From NCBI GenBank assembly GCA_017430675.1, contig JAFRMM010000161.1, positions 1 to 64,000 of the forward strand: a stretch of DNA of 64,000 nucleotides, given 5' to 3'. Positions within the stretch are counted from its first letter, which is position 1. Every line of letters begins with the position of its first letter. The position numbers were made by a program, and so were the translations under genes. Origin of the DNA: Prevotella sp. Its GTDB lineage: Bacteria; Bacteroidota; Bacteroidia; Bacteroidales; Bacteroidaceae. Below are positions 31,675-40,307 of the stretch, one piece after another. The notes under the pieces are model-generated. The model was given only the letters and a program-made list of their open reading frames with translations. It ran no database searches and was not told the DNA's origin.

Positions 31675-31734
31675 TTTGACAATTGTCAAACGAATGTCTG
31701 ACAATTGTCAGATGATCGTTTGACAATTGTCAAA
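31675..31734. promoter_or_regulatory. Three TGACAATTGTCA palindromes at 22-bp spacing
   Basis: Perfect palindromes TTTGACAATTGTCAAA (31675-31690), CTGACAATTGTCAG (31698-31711) and TTTGACAATTGTCAAA (31719-31734) have centres exactly 22 bp apart. The arrangement resembles an operator array for a dimeric DNA-binding protein. Confidence 0.65.
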
Positions 31735-31836
31735 TTACTACCAGATAGCCTCCTGGGAAAGAAGATCAGGCTCTAAGGAATGACTGTCATGGGTATTGGA
31801 AAATGCCTCCGTGGAAGAAACCGGTGGCATATAAAT

Positions 31837-31897
31837 ATTTACCCTTCAGCCGAAAGCACTGTCAATCAACACTTTACGCTCTGGCTGAAGGGTAAAT
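31837..31897. repeat. Inverted-repeat element, copy 2
   Basis: Arms ATTTACCCTTCAGCC (31837-31851) and GGCTGAAGGGTAAAT (31883-31897) are perfect 15-bp complements with a 31-nt spacer. It lies 4 bp past the end of the lipid operon and could also act as its terminator. Confidence 0.75.
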
Positions 31898-31901
31898 GAA
31901 A

Positions 31902-32624
31902 CTAGATAATCTGATTCTTGACGTGCTCGTAATCCTCAGGGGTGTCGATCTCGTAGGAGAAATAACTGCTGGTATCCACCACGCGGAAAGTGTGGCCCTG
32001 GGGGATGAGGCGCTCAAAGGCACGCTCGTAGAAGATATCGATGAGTTTCTCCCCAAGGATCATCTGATCCAGTTCCTTGTAGAGAGCCTCGCTGTAATCG
32101 GCAGTGATCTTCTCGATGCCCACACTCTCGCCCATGGCGTCAGCAGGACGGCAGGTCTTGCTGATCTCCGTGATGCGCATGTCGCCATCCACCACCACCT
32201 TCATCTCCTCCTCTCCGCACTCGTGGCGATTCACGGCCAGGGCGGCGGTGGACTCCTGTGCGATACGCACGACAGCGGCAGGATCGCAGAGGATATCGCT
32301 GTCCATCAACAGGAAGTCCTTGCCACGCACCACTTCACCAGCCATCCAGAGCGAATAGATATTGTTGTTGTGTTCGTAGTCGGCGTTGTGGAGGAAGCGG
32401 AATACCAGATGTCCTTGGTGACTTAGGGATCCGAGGAAGTCGCGGATCATGTCGCCACGATAGCCTGTGACCACCACGAACTCGCTGATGCCTGCCTGAC
32501 GCATGGCATCGACGGTACGCTCCAGGAGCGTGCGGCCGCCGACCTCCAGCAGACACTTCGGCATGGTATCCGTCAGCGGGCGTAGGCGCCTGGCCATGCC
32601 TGCTGCCAAAATAACTCCTATCAT
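31902..32624 (-). CDS. LicC-like nucleotidyltransferase
   Basis: A 240-residue NTP transferase. The signature GVILAAGMARRLRPLT (residues 3-18) with PKCLLEVGGRTLLER follows the sugar/choline nucleotidyltransferase pattern; MDSDILCD carries the metal Asp, and a second Asp sits in YEIDTPED near the C-terminus. LicC-type enzymes activate phosphocholine or phosphoethanolamine with CTP; sugar-1-phosphates are an alternative. It ends the 12-gene unit, 3 bp after the PLP enzyme and in operon with a CDP-alcohol phosphotransferase. This points to making the CDP-alcohol that enzyme would use. The substrate is inferred. Confidence 0.82.
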   Translation of the reverse strand: MIGVILAAGMARRLRPLTDTMPKCLLEVGGRTLLERTVDAMRQAGISEFVVVTGYRGDMIRDFLGSLSHQGHLVFRFLHNADYEHNNNIYSLWMAGEVVRGKDFLLMDSDILCDPAAVVRIAQESTAALAVNRHECGEEEMKVVVDGDMRITEISKTCRPADAMGESVGIEKITADYSEALYKELDQMILGEKLIDIFYERAFERLIPQGHTFRVVDTSSYFSYEIDTPEDYEHVKNQII

Positions 32625-32627
32625 ACC

Positions 32628-33677
32628 TTATTGATTATGATATACCTTCAGGATCGTATCGACGACGGTCTGCGTCTGCTCCTTACGACCCAGCGTGATG
32701 CGCAGGCATGACTCCAACCCCTTGTCGCCCATGAACTTGATCTTGTAGTCCTGGATCTTCAGGGCCTCCATCAGCGCCTCCTTGATCTCAAGGGGATACT
32801 TGATGAGGATGAAGTTGGCCACCGACCTATACACCTTGAAGCCTGGCAGTGAGCCGAGTTCCTTCTTATAGAGTTGGCGTCCCCACTCCATGTCATCGGC
32901 CACGTGACGGTAGTGCTCGTCGCTGTCGAGGGCCGCCAGGGCTACAGCCTCAGAGAAGCGGTTATAGCCCAAGTACTTGTTCACATAACTCAGGAACTGG
33001 TCATGCCCCTTGCCGATGAAGCCGAAACCACAGCGCAGTCCAGGCAGACCATAGAACTTCGACAGGGTACGCGAGATGATCAGATTGCCGTACTTGTCCA
33101 CCAGCGGGGCAATATAGGCAGTATCCGTAGAGATGAAACTGGCGTATGCCTCATCGATGAGCACCATCGTATCCTCAGGGATATGCTCCATGATACGGCC
33201 GATCTCATCAGGCATCAGTCCGTTACCCGTAGGGTTGTTGGGCGATGCCAGCAGCAGCATACGGGGGTGTACGCGGTTGGTGTATTCGATCACCTCATCA
33301 ATATCGTAGGCGAAAGTATCTTCCTGCTCGTGCAGGGGATACATCTCGAAGGTGCCACCGCACTCACTGGCCACGCGATTGTAGTACCACCATGAGAACT
33401 CAGGGATGAGGATCTTCTTATTGTCGCCTTGCATCAGGAAATAATGGATGGCGTTCTTCAGCATATCCTCACCGCCGTATGTGAGCAGCACCTGCTCCTC
33501 AGGTACACCGTAGATCTCGCTCACACGAACGGAGATGACACTCTTCTTACCCTCATCATAGATACGGGTATAGAAGCACAATGTTTTGGGATCGAAGTTC
33601 TTGATTGCATTGACCACTTTCTGACTCGGCTCAAAGTTAAACTCGTTTCTGTCGAGATAATTCATGATTCTATCCAT
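32628..33677 (-). CDS. HisC/CobD-like PLP-dependent aminotransferase or decarboxylase
   Basis: A 349-residue fold-type I PLP enzyme. Seen are SPNNPTG (145-151), IDEAYASF (174-181) and the Schiff-base Lys207 in SRTLSKFYGLPGLR, the HisC pattern, with a C-terminal Arg in SCLRITLG. In this subfamily HisC is a histidinol-phosphate aminotransferase, while CobD decarboxylates phospho-threonine or phospho-serine to amino-alcohol phosphates. No histidine or cobalamin genes are near. Placed between a nucleotidyltransferase and a lipid phosphotransferase, a CobD-like step making a phosphorylated amino alcohol is the attractive reading, but an aminotransferase role is equally compatible with the sequence. 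Confidence 0.78.
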   Translation of the reverse strand: MDRIMNYLDRNEFNFEPSQKVVNAIKNFDPKTLCFYTRIYDEGKKSVISVRVSEIYGVPEEQVLLTYGGEDMLKNAIHYFLMQGDNKKILIPEFSWWYYNRVASECGGTFEMYPLHEQEDTFAYDIDEVIEYTNRVHPRMLLLASPNNPTGNGLMPDEIGRIMEHIPEDTMVLIDEAYASFISTDTAYIAPLVDKYGNLIISRTLSKFYGLPGLRCGFGFIGKGHDQFLSYVNKYLGYNRFSEAVALAALDSDEHYRHVADDMEWGRQLYKKELGSLPGFKVYRSVANFILIKYPLEIKEALMEALKIQDYKIKFMGDKGLESCLRITLGRKEQTQTVVDTILKVYHNQ

Positions 33678-33689
33678 AGTTGTAATATT

Positions 33690-34730
33690 TTAATTCTTGT
33701 CTATTTTCATCAGGAGGATACCTATCAGGATCCAGATAATCTCACGCACACGGCAGATGATACTCACGAAGATGCCCAGCGCCGCCGACAGGCCGAGGGC
33801 GGCAATAGAGAGTACGAAACCGCCTTCCTGGACACCCAACTGCATCGGCAGGAAGCCGATGAGGTTGGCAAAGAGCGTCGTGAAGGATACAATCAGGAAA
33901 CTGTGGAGGAACGTGAGCAACAGCCCGGAGAAACCGCCGCCACAGTCGATGCCGAAGAGCAGCAGCATGAACATCACCTCACTGCTCTGGACGACACGCG
34001 ACAGATACTCCAACAGCAGACTGCGGTAGAAGGCCCGTTTGTCGGTGGCATGGAGGGCGGCGATCTGTTCGTCGATATTATGCAGGGCCTCGGCATGACG
34101 CTGTTGGAAGCGGGCGCTCCACCCCCTCAAGCCAGGGATATGCCCTAACCAGCGGATGACATTTGCCACCAGTCCGTTGCGATAGCCCTTCGAGAAGATA
34201 TAGAAGGCGATGAGGCAGAATACGATAACGATGCCCAACAACGTGCCAATGGCCGTGTTGATGGGCAGGTCGCCGATGGCTGCCAGCGCCAGATAGATAA
34301 AGATACTGCTGAACCAGTACCAGAAATGGGCGAAGAAATGCATCATCGCATAGAGAATGACTGACGAGGTGGCGCGCTGGTTGCCGATGTCCTTAGACAG
34401 TTCCATGATGCGGTAAGGCTCTCCCCCTAACCCTCCAACGGGCGTAGCATAGTTCAGGGCATAGCCCGTGATGGTCAGGCGATAGATACGCCAGAAACTG
34501 ACATGCTCGCCCTCTTCGCACTTGCTGCGGATGATGGTCTGCCACGAGAGGGCGTTGATGCCGTAGATGAAGATCCACACGCCCACGATGGGAATCAGCC
34601 AGTAGCCTGCATGACAGAGGTGCTGCCATAACTCGACGAAACTGACGTCGAAGGTCAGCAGCATCACCACCACGGCGGCAACGCCGAGGAAGAAAAACAG
34701 GTTATTCAGCCTTTGCTTCGTCCACTTCAT
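33690..34730 (-). CDS. Flippase-like (lysylphosphatidylglycerol synthase TM) membrane protein
   Basis: A 346-residue protein with about eight membrane helices and no soluble synthase domain. It matches the LPG-synthase transmembrane / AglD-type family, as in LNNLFFFLGVAAVVVMLLTF at the N-terminus, ATPVGGLGGEPYRIMELSKD (conserved loop) and IGFLPMQLGVQEGGFVLS near the C-terminus. Such proteins move or present lipids across the inner membrane. Between the CDP-alcohol phosphotransferase and the PLP enzyme, it could flip the finished lipid or an intermediate. Confidence 0.85.
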   Translation of the reverse strand: MKWTKQRLNNLFFFLGVAAVVVMLLTFDVSFVELWQHLCHAGYWLIPIVGVWIFIYGINALSWQTIIRSKCEEGEHVSFWRIYRLTITGYALNYATPVGGLGGEPYRIMELSKDIGNQRATSSVILYAMMHFFAHFWYWFSSIFIYLALAAIGDLPINTAIGTLLGIVIVFCLIAFYIFSKGYRNGLVANVIRWLGHIPGLRGWSARFQQRHAEALHNIDEQIAALHATDKRAFYRSLLLEYLSRVVQSSEVMFMLLLFGIDCGGGFSGLLLTFLHSFLIVSFTTLFANLIGFLPMQLGVQEGGFVLSIAALGLSAALGIFVSIICRVREIIWILIGILLMKIDKN

Positions 34731-34741
34731 GGGTATTCTTA

Positions 34742-35734
34742 TTAAAGGGTGTCGGCAATCCGTTTAGAGAATGCCTCATGACGGTGTCTGACGTAGGCCG
34801 TCAGCAACCCCATGGCGATAATCTCAAACAGGAAGTTCATCACAGGCACATCCAGCAGACAGAACAGGAAGAGCCAGAAGGAACGGAAGTTGAAAGTGAG
34901 CAGACCGTTCCACTTCATCAGCGACAGGGATTCGTCGTGGAACTGCTTGCGGGCCGTCTCCGGCATCTGATCCACACCGCCGTACTTCTGGCGCAAGAGG
35001 TTCATCAGGCGCTGGAACTGAGGTGTGGCCTTCTCCTGCTTCATGGTATAGTCAATATATGACTTCTGGAAAATCCGCTCGTAAGCGGGTGTATCCTTGG
35101 GCATCTGCTCAAAGACTTCACGCTGACGTGCTGAATTGTCGAGTTCACTACCCTTCTCTCCCTTCAGGAAGAAGAGATGTACCTGGATATAATAGTCTGC
35201 CAGGCGTTGCTGGGCTCCCATACCCATAAAACCGGAAATGATACCGATGGCATAGACCACCAACGTAACTATCAGGGCATTTTCTGGCGTGTCGCTGATA
35301 CCCAGCCAGGTGAACTCCAGTTCATGGTGCTGGTAAAAGCGCCATACCAAGGCATGGTAGATGGGTATGAACCACGTGAATCCTGCCAGTCCGTCGAGGA
35401 TACGACCCACGTGGCTCTTTTTACCTGTCAGACGTGCCAACTGACCGTCTGTACAATCGAAGAAGTCTGCCCACATCAGCAGGAAGATGGCTATGAGATT
35501 GTTCACAAGTCCCATAATGCCACCGTAATAGAAACTGCCCTGGGCAAAGAACCACGCACTGGCAACGCCAATAAACATCGATGCGACAGTGACGGTGTTC
35601 GGATGTATGTCAAAGCGGGCAAAGAGACGTGCCAACTGGAAACAGAACGGACGGATCACATGAAAGTCGAGCCAGTCCTCTGTCTCTGCTGATTTCAATG
35701 TCTGATAATATTGTTCGTTCATTTCGGATCGCAT
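34742..35734 (-). CDS. CDP-alcohol phosphatidyltransferase family protein, fourth motif Asp absent
   Basis: A 330-residue membrane enzyme; ATG 35734 or 35722 (MNEQYYQTL) could be the start. The CDP-alcohol transferase motif D-x2-D-G-x2-A-R-x8-G-x3-D-x3-D is seen at D93, D96, G97, A100, R101, G110 and D114, but position 118, normally the last Asp, is Gly (GRILDGLAGF). Family members move a phospho-alcohol from a CDP-alcohol to a diglyceride or ceramide, or make phosphatidyl-alcohols. The extra middle insertion (about 190-250) and length exceed the 180-230 residues of PgsA-type enzymes. It probably joins headgroup and lipid in this operon. Confidence 0.83.
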   Translation of the reverse strand: MRSEMNEQYYQTLKSAETEDWLDFHVIRPFCFQLARLFARFDIHPNTVTVASMFIGVASAWFFAQGSFYYGGIMGLVNNLIAIFLLMWADFFDCTDGQLARLTGKKSHVGRILDGLAGFTWFIPIYHALVWRFYQHHELEFTWLGISDTPENALIVTLVVYAIGIISGFMGMGAQQRLADYYIQVHLFFLKGEKGSELDNSARQREVFEQMPKDTPAYERIFQKSYIDYTMKQEKATPQFQRLMNLLRQKYGGVDQMPETARKQFHDESLSLMKWNGLLTFNFRSFWLFLFCLLDVPVMNFLFEIIAMGLLTAYVRHRHEAFSKRIADTL

Positions 35735-35739
35735 GAAAA

Positions 35740-38307
35740 TTAGAAGGTAAGACGGAAGATATACCTGATACCCCATTTCTCACTCGTCGGCAGGTCGAGA
35801 TAACTCAGGCGACGCACGTACTCCACATGGATAATCTTGAAGATATTATGGATACCAAAAATCACCTCCACATACGGCCGTTTGGAATCCATGATATAAC
35901 AGCCTTTCGGGAAGTACATGAGTTTATTACTGCCGGCATTCTCAGGCAGAGTAGGATTGTTCTTGTCTGTCAGTTCTCCCCAAAGGGTATTCACGGCAAT
36001 ATACTCGCGCCATTTCAACTGCTTGAGCAACGGGATGCGGTTGAAGAACTTGCCGTTCAGGTCCCAGGAGAGCATCATCGAGGCGTAACGGTCGTTGAGA
36101 AACTCCATGTTGTTGATCAGGTTGAACATCTCCTCCTCGATGACAAACGACTGGTTGGCAGGGGGCTGGATGAGAAGCAGATAAGGCACCTGGTTCCACT
36201 GGATGCCACCTTTCAGGAAGAGGTCGATCTTACCCCAACTGTTCAGCCAGAAGCGCTTATAGAGTTTGGCCTCCGTGAAGTTGCTGGAGTACTGGCCGCC
36301 CAAAATGTTCCTGAAGCCAAACGTATGACTGATAGAGATGGCCGGTGCATCATGGTTGATCGTCACACGCCGCTGCTTACTGTTGATATAGGTCTCGTCG
36401 GGCGCATAGCGGAGTTCTGCAAACAGTTCGGTGGTGCGCAGGAACTCATGATGGGGAACCATCTCCGTGTATTCCACATGCGGTTCGTTGAGACGTCGGA
36501 ACGACATGGCACCACATGCCTCAAATTCCTCGGTCTTCAGGCTCAGACTGGTTCTTAACCCTCCATACGCCTCATAGTCGAATGAGAGTTTCTGACGGTT
36601 ACAGAGCATCATCTTGTCGATACCCGTCCATTTGAATGCCACCAGGAAGTTATCCTTGTCGGTAGGCAGGAAACGGTCACTGGGTGTACTGACATCGTAG
36701 GTGCTCTCCAACTTCAGCGTGCGTTTCGGATATTCCCATGGCATATATACCTTATCTATAAAGGAATAGGTCAAGGAACCACTGTAGTAGTTCAGTTTGC
36801 TACCCCATCCGTGGGCATAATAGCCAGAAGCGAAGAAACGTTTGTTCAGGTTTGCCGTGGTCTGGAGACTAAGGCGACTTCTCCATCCATCCAACTTATT
36901 CCGGGACAGAATGGTATTCACTGGAGCGATGTCGATCTTGTTAGGATCTCCCGTCTCAATGGAGTTCTCAATCAGCGCATTCAGTCCCAGCATGATATAC
37001 TTGAATCCCTTGATGTTCTGGATATTCTTGACGAAACTATCCATCGAGTCCTCGCTCTTTGTCAATTGCACCTGACGATACTGATTCCAGAACGACTTAC
37101 CACGCATCCCTGCATCCGGCTCCCTGATCTCCGTACGTTTTCCTTTGAACAGCCTTTTGGGAAGTTCGGCAAAGGAATAGCCGCTCAGACGGGTATTGCG
37201 GATAACGATGGCTTTCTGGATAAACTGGGCAAAGGAGAGTTCCGTGATCATGTCGTCGCGCGTAAGAACCCATTCTCCATTGTCCAACTGCTCAAATTCC
37301 TGGTCAATCCGCAGATTCTCGACGAAATTGACGGAAGACTGTTTGGGCAGGGTCAGTTCACAGCGACGCACATGATAGGAGGAATCTTTCAGGATATAGA
37401 GATCACCCCTGAATCCGAAGTCCATCTGGTTATTGGGCAGGAAATGCAGATGAATACAACTGTCACGGTCAATCTTCAACGTGTCCTGTATATAGAAACG
37501 GTAGAAGGCGATGGCATCCTTTCCGATGGGAGACGTGAACGGATATTGCAGGAGGCGGATCTGGTCTTCGTAAAGATCGACATCCGTAAACACGTCTTTC
37601 AGCACGGTATTGAGGATGTCGCCTGTCTGGAAGAGGTCGTTAATGCCTGAAGACTGCTGTCCTGTGATATAGGTCTTCTTTGACTGCGGTTTCTTCCTAT
37701 AGACAAGTTCCGACACCGTCTCATCGATACTGATGGGCAGTATCAACTTGTTGTTATAGGCACAAAGTTCCACCTGATCCAGCAACCACGGCGTACTGGA
37801 ATAAGGTTTCTTCTCAAGTCTTTCAGGAGTCAGGTCATTGGCTGCCAAAGTAATCTTCTCATACTTGTTATATCTGTAATAGTCATGGTTAGCCAGATCT
37901 GTCAGTTTCTTAGCCGCAACCACTTTCTTCATCAGTTCCACAGCAGGATTGTTCTTCCTGCTGTAGCGTCCTTTCTTGGCTTTCACCGTCACCTCTGCCA
38001 ACTGCTGCCTGTCAGGTTGCAAGGCAATATCCAGATGCATTTTGGTCTGAGAGGTGATTGGAATATTCTGAGTCTGGTAACCAACAGCACTGAAGGTAAG
38101 ACTCCACCCTAACCGACGGTCTATCGTGTATATTCCATCAATATTGGAGATGACAGCCAGATTATGACCTTTATAGACCACGCTGGCGTATGGGATAGTC
38201 TCACCCGTCTCAGCATCTGTCACGGAACCCGTGATCTGCTGGGCATTCAAGGAGAGCCCGCCCATCAACCATGAAATTATCAATATGATTCTTCGGAATC
38301 CGATCAT
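35740..38307 (-). CDS. DUF5686 outer-membrane protein with carboxypeptidase-regulatory domain
   Basis: An 855-residue protein. After a signal peptide (RRIILIISWLMGGLSLNA) comes a carboxypeptidase-regulatory-like domain (about 24-100, ITGSVTDAETGETIPYASV), a mid region with strongly charged stretches, and a C-terminal half of alternating beta strands ending in WGIRYIFRLTF, as in beta-barrels. Proteins of this family are Bacteroidetes outer-membrane proteins of unknown role. In this operon it may be the outer-membrane receptor or exit for the lipid. The ATG overlaps the LolA-like stop as ATGA. Confidence 0.85.
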   Translation of the reverse strand: MIGFRRIILIISWLMGGLSLNAQQITGSVTDAETGETIPYASVVYKGHNLAVISNIDGIYTIDRRLGWSLTFSAVGYQTQNIPITSQTKMHLDIALQPDRQQLAEVTVKAKKGRYSRKNNPAVELMKKVVAAKKLTDLANHDYYRYNKYEKITLAANDLTPERLEKKPYSSTPWLLDQVELCAYNNKLILPISIDETVSELVYRKKPQSKKTYITGQQSSGINDLFQTGDILNTVLKDVFTDVDLYEDQIRLLQYPFTSPIGKDAIAFYRFYIQDTLKIDRDSCIHLHFLPNNQMDFGFRGDLYILKDSSYHVRRCELTLPKQSSVNFVENLRIDQEFEQLDNGEWVLTRDDMITELSFAQFIQKAIVIRNTRLSGYSFAELPKRLFKGKRTEIREPDAGMRGKSFWNQYRQVQLTKSEDSMDSFVKNIQNIKGFKYIMLGLNALIENSIETGDPNKIDIAPVNTILSRNKLDGWRSRLSLQTTANLNKRFFASGYYAHGWGSKLNYYSGSLTYSFIDKVYMPWEYPKRTLKLESTYDVSTPSDRFLPTDKDNFLVAFKWTGIDKMMLCNRQKLSFDYEAYGGLRTSLSLKTEEFEACGAMSFRRLNEPHVEYTEMVPHHEFLRTTELFAELRYAPDETYINSKQRRVTINHDAPAISISHTFGFRNILGGQYSSNFTEAKLYKRFWLNSWGKIDLFLKGGIQWNQVPYLLLIQPPANQSFVIEEEMFNLINNMEFLNDRYASMMLSWDLNGKFFNRIPLLKQLKWREYIAVNTLWGELTDKNNPTLPENAGSNKLMYFPKGCYIMDSKRPYVEVIFGIHNIFKIIHVEYVRRLSYLDLPTSEKWGIRYIFRLTF

Positions 38308-38843
38308 TTCATCTGGTAATTAGAGAACACATATTCGGTATATCCGGCACGCTCATTCATCCGGAGTGTCTTTAACTCTGAGGTCTGCGTATCAATGGTC
38401 ATCACAAATGAGGAGAACATCATCCTCTTGGAAGCCTTTTTACCCTCTGCCTTAGGAACAATTGTCAGCGTCTGCAGATTTCCCTTCTGGGAAACTGTCA
38501 GGTCACTAAGTACTGGAAGGGCTTTCTTACCACCAGAGAGAATACTCTCAAAGACTTTCTGGAATGAGGCGAACTGCGGATTTCGCTCGCTGCTTGTCAC
38601 ATGTTTCTTCCCCTTCACCACCATCGTAAAGGTACTTCCCTGCATCAGCAGTTGATCCTTGCCATCATTGACGACAATACTCACCTCCGACGGTCTTTTC
38701 ATTGTCAGAGTCCCTTTTTCTACCACATCCTTGGCAATGGCGTTCCTATGAGTGGTCTTAACAGCAGTGGCCGTCACCGTCTGTGCGGATGCCATGATGC
38801 CCAGAGACATCATCAATATGGTAAACAATACTATCTTCTTCAT
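38304..38843 (-). CDS. LolA-like periplasmic lipid carrier
   Basis: A 179-residue protein with signal MKKIVLFTILMMSLGIMASA. The mature part has the LolA-like beta-rich pattern (EKGTLTMKRPSEVSIVVND; LLMQGSTFTMVVKGKKH; FSSFVMTIDTQTSELKTLRM). LolA carries lipids or lipoproteins across the periplasm. Similar proteins accompany MMPL exporters in polyene and lipid clusters. It is 12 bp after the FAD oxidoreductase and overlaps the DUF5686 gene, suggesting inner-to-outer membrane transport of the operon's product. Confidence 0.78.
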   Translation of the reverse strand: MKKIVLFTILMMSLGIMASAQTVTATAVKTTHRNAIAKDVVEKGTLTMKRPSEVSIVVNDGKDQLLMQGSTFTMVVKGKKHVTSSERNPQFASFQKVFESILSGGKKALPVLSDLTVSQKGNLQTLTIVPKAEGKKASKRMMFSSFVMTIDTQTSELKTLRMNERAGYTEYVFSNYQMK

Positions 38844-38855
38844 CTTATCTCGTAT

Positions 38856-40307
38856 TTAGTCCTTTATAATCGTTTGTATCTTGTCATTTCCTATCAGATC
38901 CGTACATGTCAGCAATGCTGTCATTGCCACACCCTCAAGCCCGTGAAGCATCAGGTTCTGGCCTGTCAGCAACAGGTTCGGAATCGGTGTCCTGGACGAG
39001 AGCATCGTCATGACCAGATTACGGCAGTCCTTACGTACTCCATAAGCAGAACCATTGGGCGTCAGCGTATAGTCGCGATAGGTAAGCGGTGTACTGGTAT
39101 AGCGTCTGCTGACCATACCAGAGAGCCCGGGAATCACGGTCTCTGCGAAAGCAATACACTCATCGGCAATTTGTTCCTTCAGAAACAGATAGTCCCCACC
39201 CCGGTGTCCGACAGTGGTATTTTGCCATTTTTCACAGATCGACCATGGCATAGGTGTCAACAGATCCACCTGACGCGTATATTCTCCTTCTTCTGGAACC
39301 CGTGCACTGATCATCATACCACCGATGCCCTCCCCTTCCTCATAGAACGTCCAGACATTCGGTTGTCTATAGACATACTTATTATGATTGAAATAGCGTA
39401 ACGCTTTCGGTTTCAGAACCAGTGAGACCGTGAACATGCCGAAGGTATTCTCCATATTGCCCATCCGCATCCGGAAGATTCTCTTCAGCAGTGGGGTGTC
39501 CTTGACCATATCAAACGTGAGGGCAGGATGGATATCGCTGATAAATGTCCTTCCCTCGTATATCTCCCCATTCACACAACGGGCGGCAACGATCTGTCCA
39601 CCCTGTTCTATCAGTTCCTGAACCTCTGACCGACAGACAACCATACCGCCATTAGCCTTGATACCATCCACTAATGCCTGGACGATCATATTCCCGTCAC
39701 CGCGCAATCGCCAACTGCTCTGTATGAAACTGCTATTACCGTGGGCAAAGGTGAAAAGAGGCAAGGAGTCCTTACGCAGTTCCATCTTCATGGCTGTGCC
39801 GGAAAGCACATTCAACAGCAAAGGATCATGAATTGTGGCGGTCAGGAACTCGTATGCACTGGTTCCGAAAAGTTTGTAGGCATCGCTTGAGCCAAACGCC
39901 ACGGTATCCACTTCCTGAAGCATCCTGACATACGTCTGCAATGCCTCCCGCTCATTGGGGAAATGCTCAGAAAGGTTCTCCACGAACCGGTCATAGCCTT
40001 CGGCAAAGGCAAAGGTCTGCTTTCCTATCGTCACCTGATCAAACCCGTCAGCATCCAGCCGCTGCCAAGGCAGATCCATGAGTCCCAGCGTGGAGAAGAT
40101 GCGATTCATCCGTTGTCCCTCAGCCAAACCACCCACATAATGGAAGCCGGTGTCGAAGGACAGACCGCCCCGCTGATAACTCTGGATGCAACCGCCTGGC
40201 TGCACCTGTCGCTCCAAGACCAGTACGCTCTTGCCTTCACGGGATAGCAGACTGGCACAGACCAACCCTCCGAATCCACTGCCTATGATCACCGTATCGT
40301 ACTTCAT
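38856..40307 (-). CDS. FAD-dependent oxidoreductase, phytoene desaturase / retinol saturase-like
   Basis: A 483-residue flavoprotein. The Rossmann motif GSGFGGLVCASLLSREGK and PGGC, then the FDTGFHYVGG region are typical of the CrtI / all-trans-retinol saturase superfamily; the C-terminal FAD site is LLLTGQNLMLHGLEGVAM. Such enzymes desaturate or saturate isoprenoid or polyene chains. In an operon with ketosynthase, ACP and MMPL exporter, a role tailoring an acyl chain is likely, but the substrate is unknown. It overlaps the MMPL gene by 4 bp. Confidence 0.83.
   Translation of the reverse strand: MKYDTVIIGSGFGGLVCASLLSREGKSVLVLERQVQPGGCIQSYQRGGLSFDTGFHYVGGLAEGQRMNRIFSTLGLMDLPWQRLDADGFDQVTIGKQTFAFAEGYDRFVENLSEHFPNEREALQTYVRMLQEVDTVAFGSSDAYKLFGTSAYEFLTATIHDPLLLNVLSGTAMKMELRKDSLPLFTFAHGNSSFIQSSWRLRGDGNMIVQALVDGIKANGGMVVCRSEVQELIEQGGQIVAARCVNGEIYEGRTFISDIHPALTFDMVKDTPLLKRIFRMRMGNMENTFGMFTVSLVLKPKALRYFNHNKYVYRQPNVWTFYEEGEGIGGMMISARVPEEGEYTRQVDLLTPMPWSICEKWQNTTVGHRGGDYLFLKEQIADECIAFAETVIPGLSGMVSRRYTSTPLTYRDYTLTPNGSAYGVRKDCRNLVMTMLSSRTPIPNLLLTGQNLMLHGLEGVAMTALLTCTDLIGNDKIQTIIKD

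Larger units (their letters stand above)
31426..31901. other. 476-bp spacer carrying three kinds of repeats
   Basis: No coding frame is supported here. The stretch holds two copies of an inverted-repeat element (31551-31609 and 31837-31897) and an array of three palindromes at 22-bp spacing (31675-31734), each listed separately. The rest shows nothing recognisable. Confidence 0.6.

Noticed and set aside
31675..31734. CRISPR or integron attC site
   Set aside because: Only three short palindromes without spacers of CRISPR size or an integrase gene nearby.
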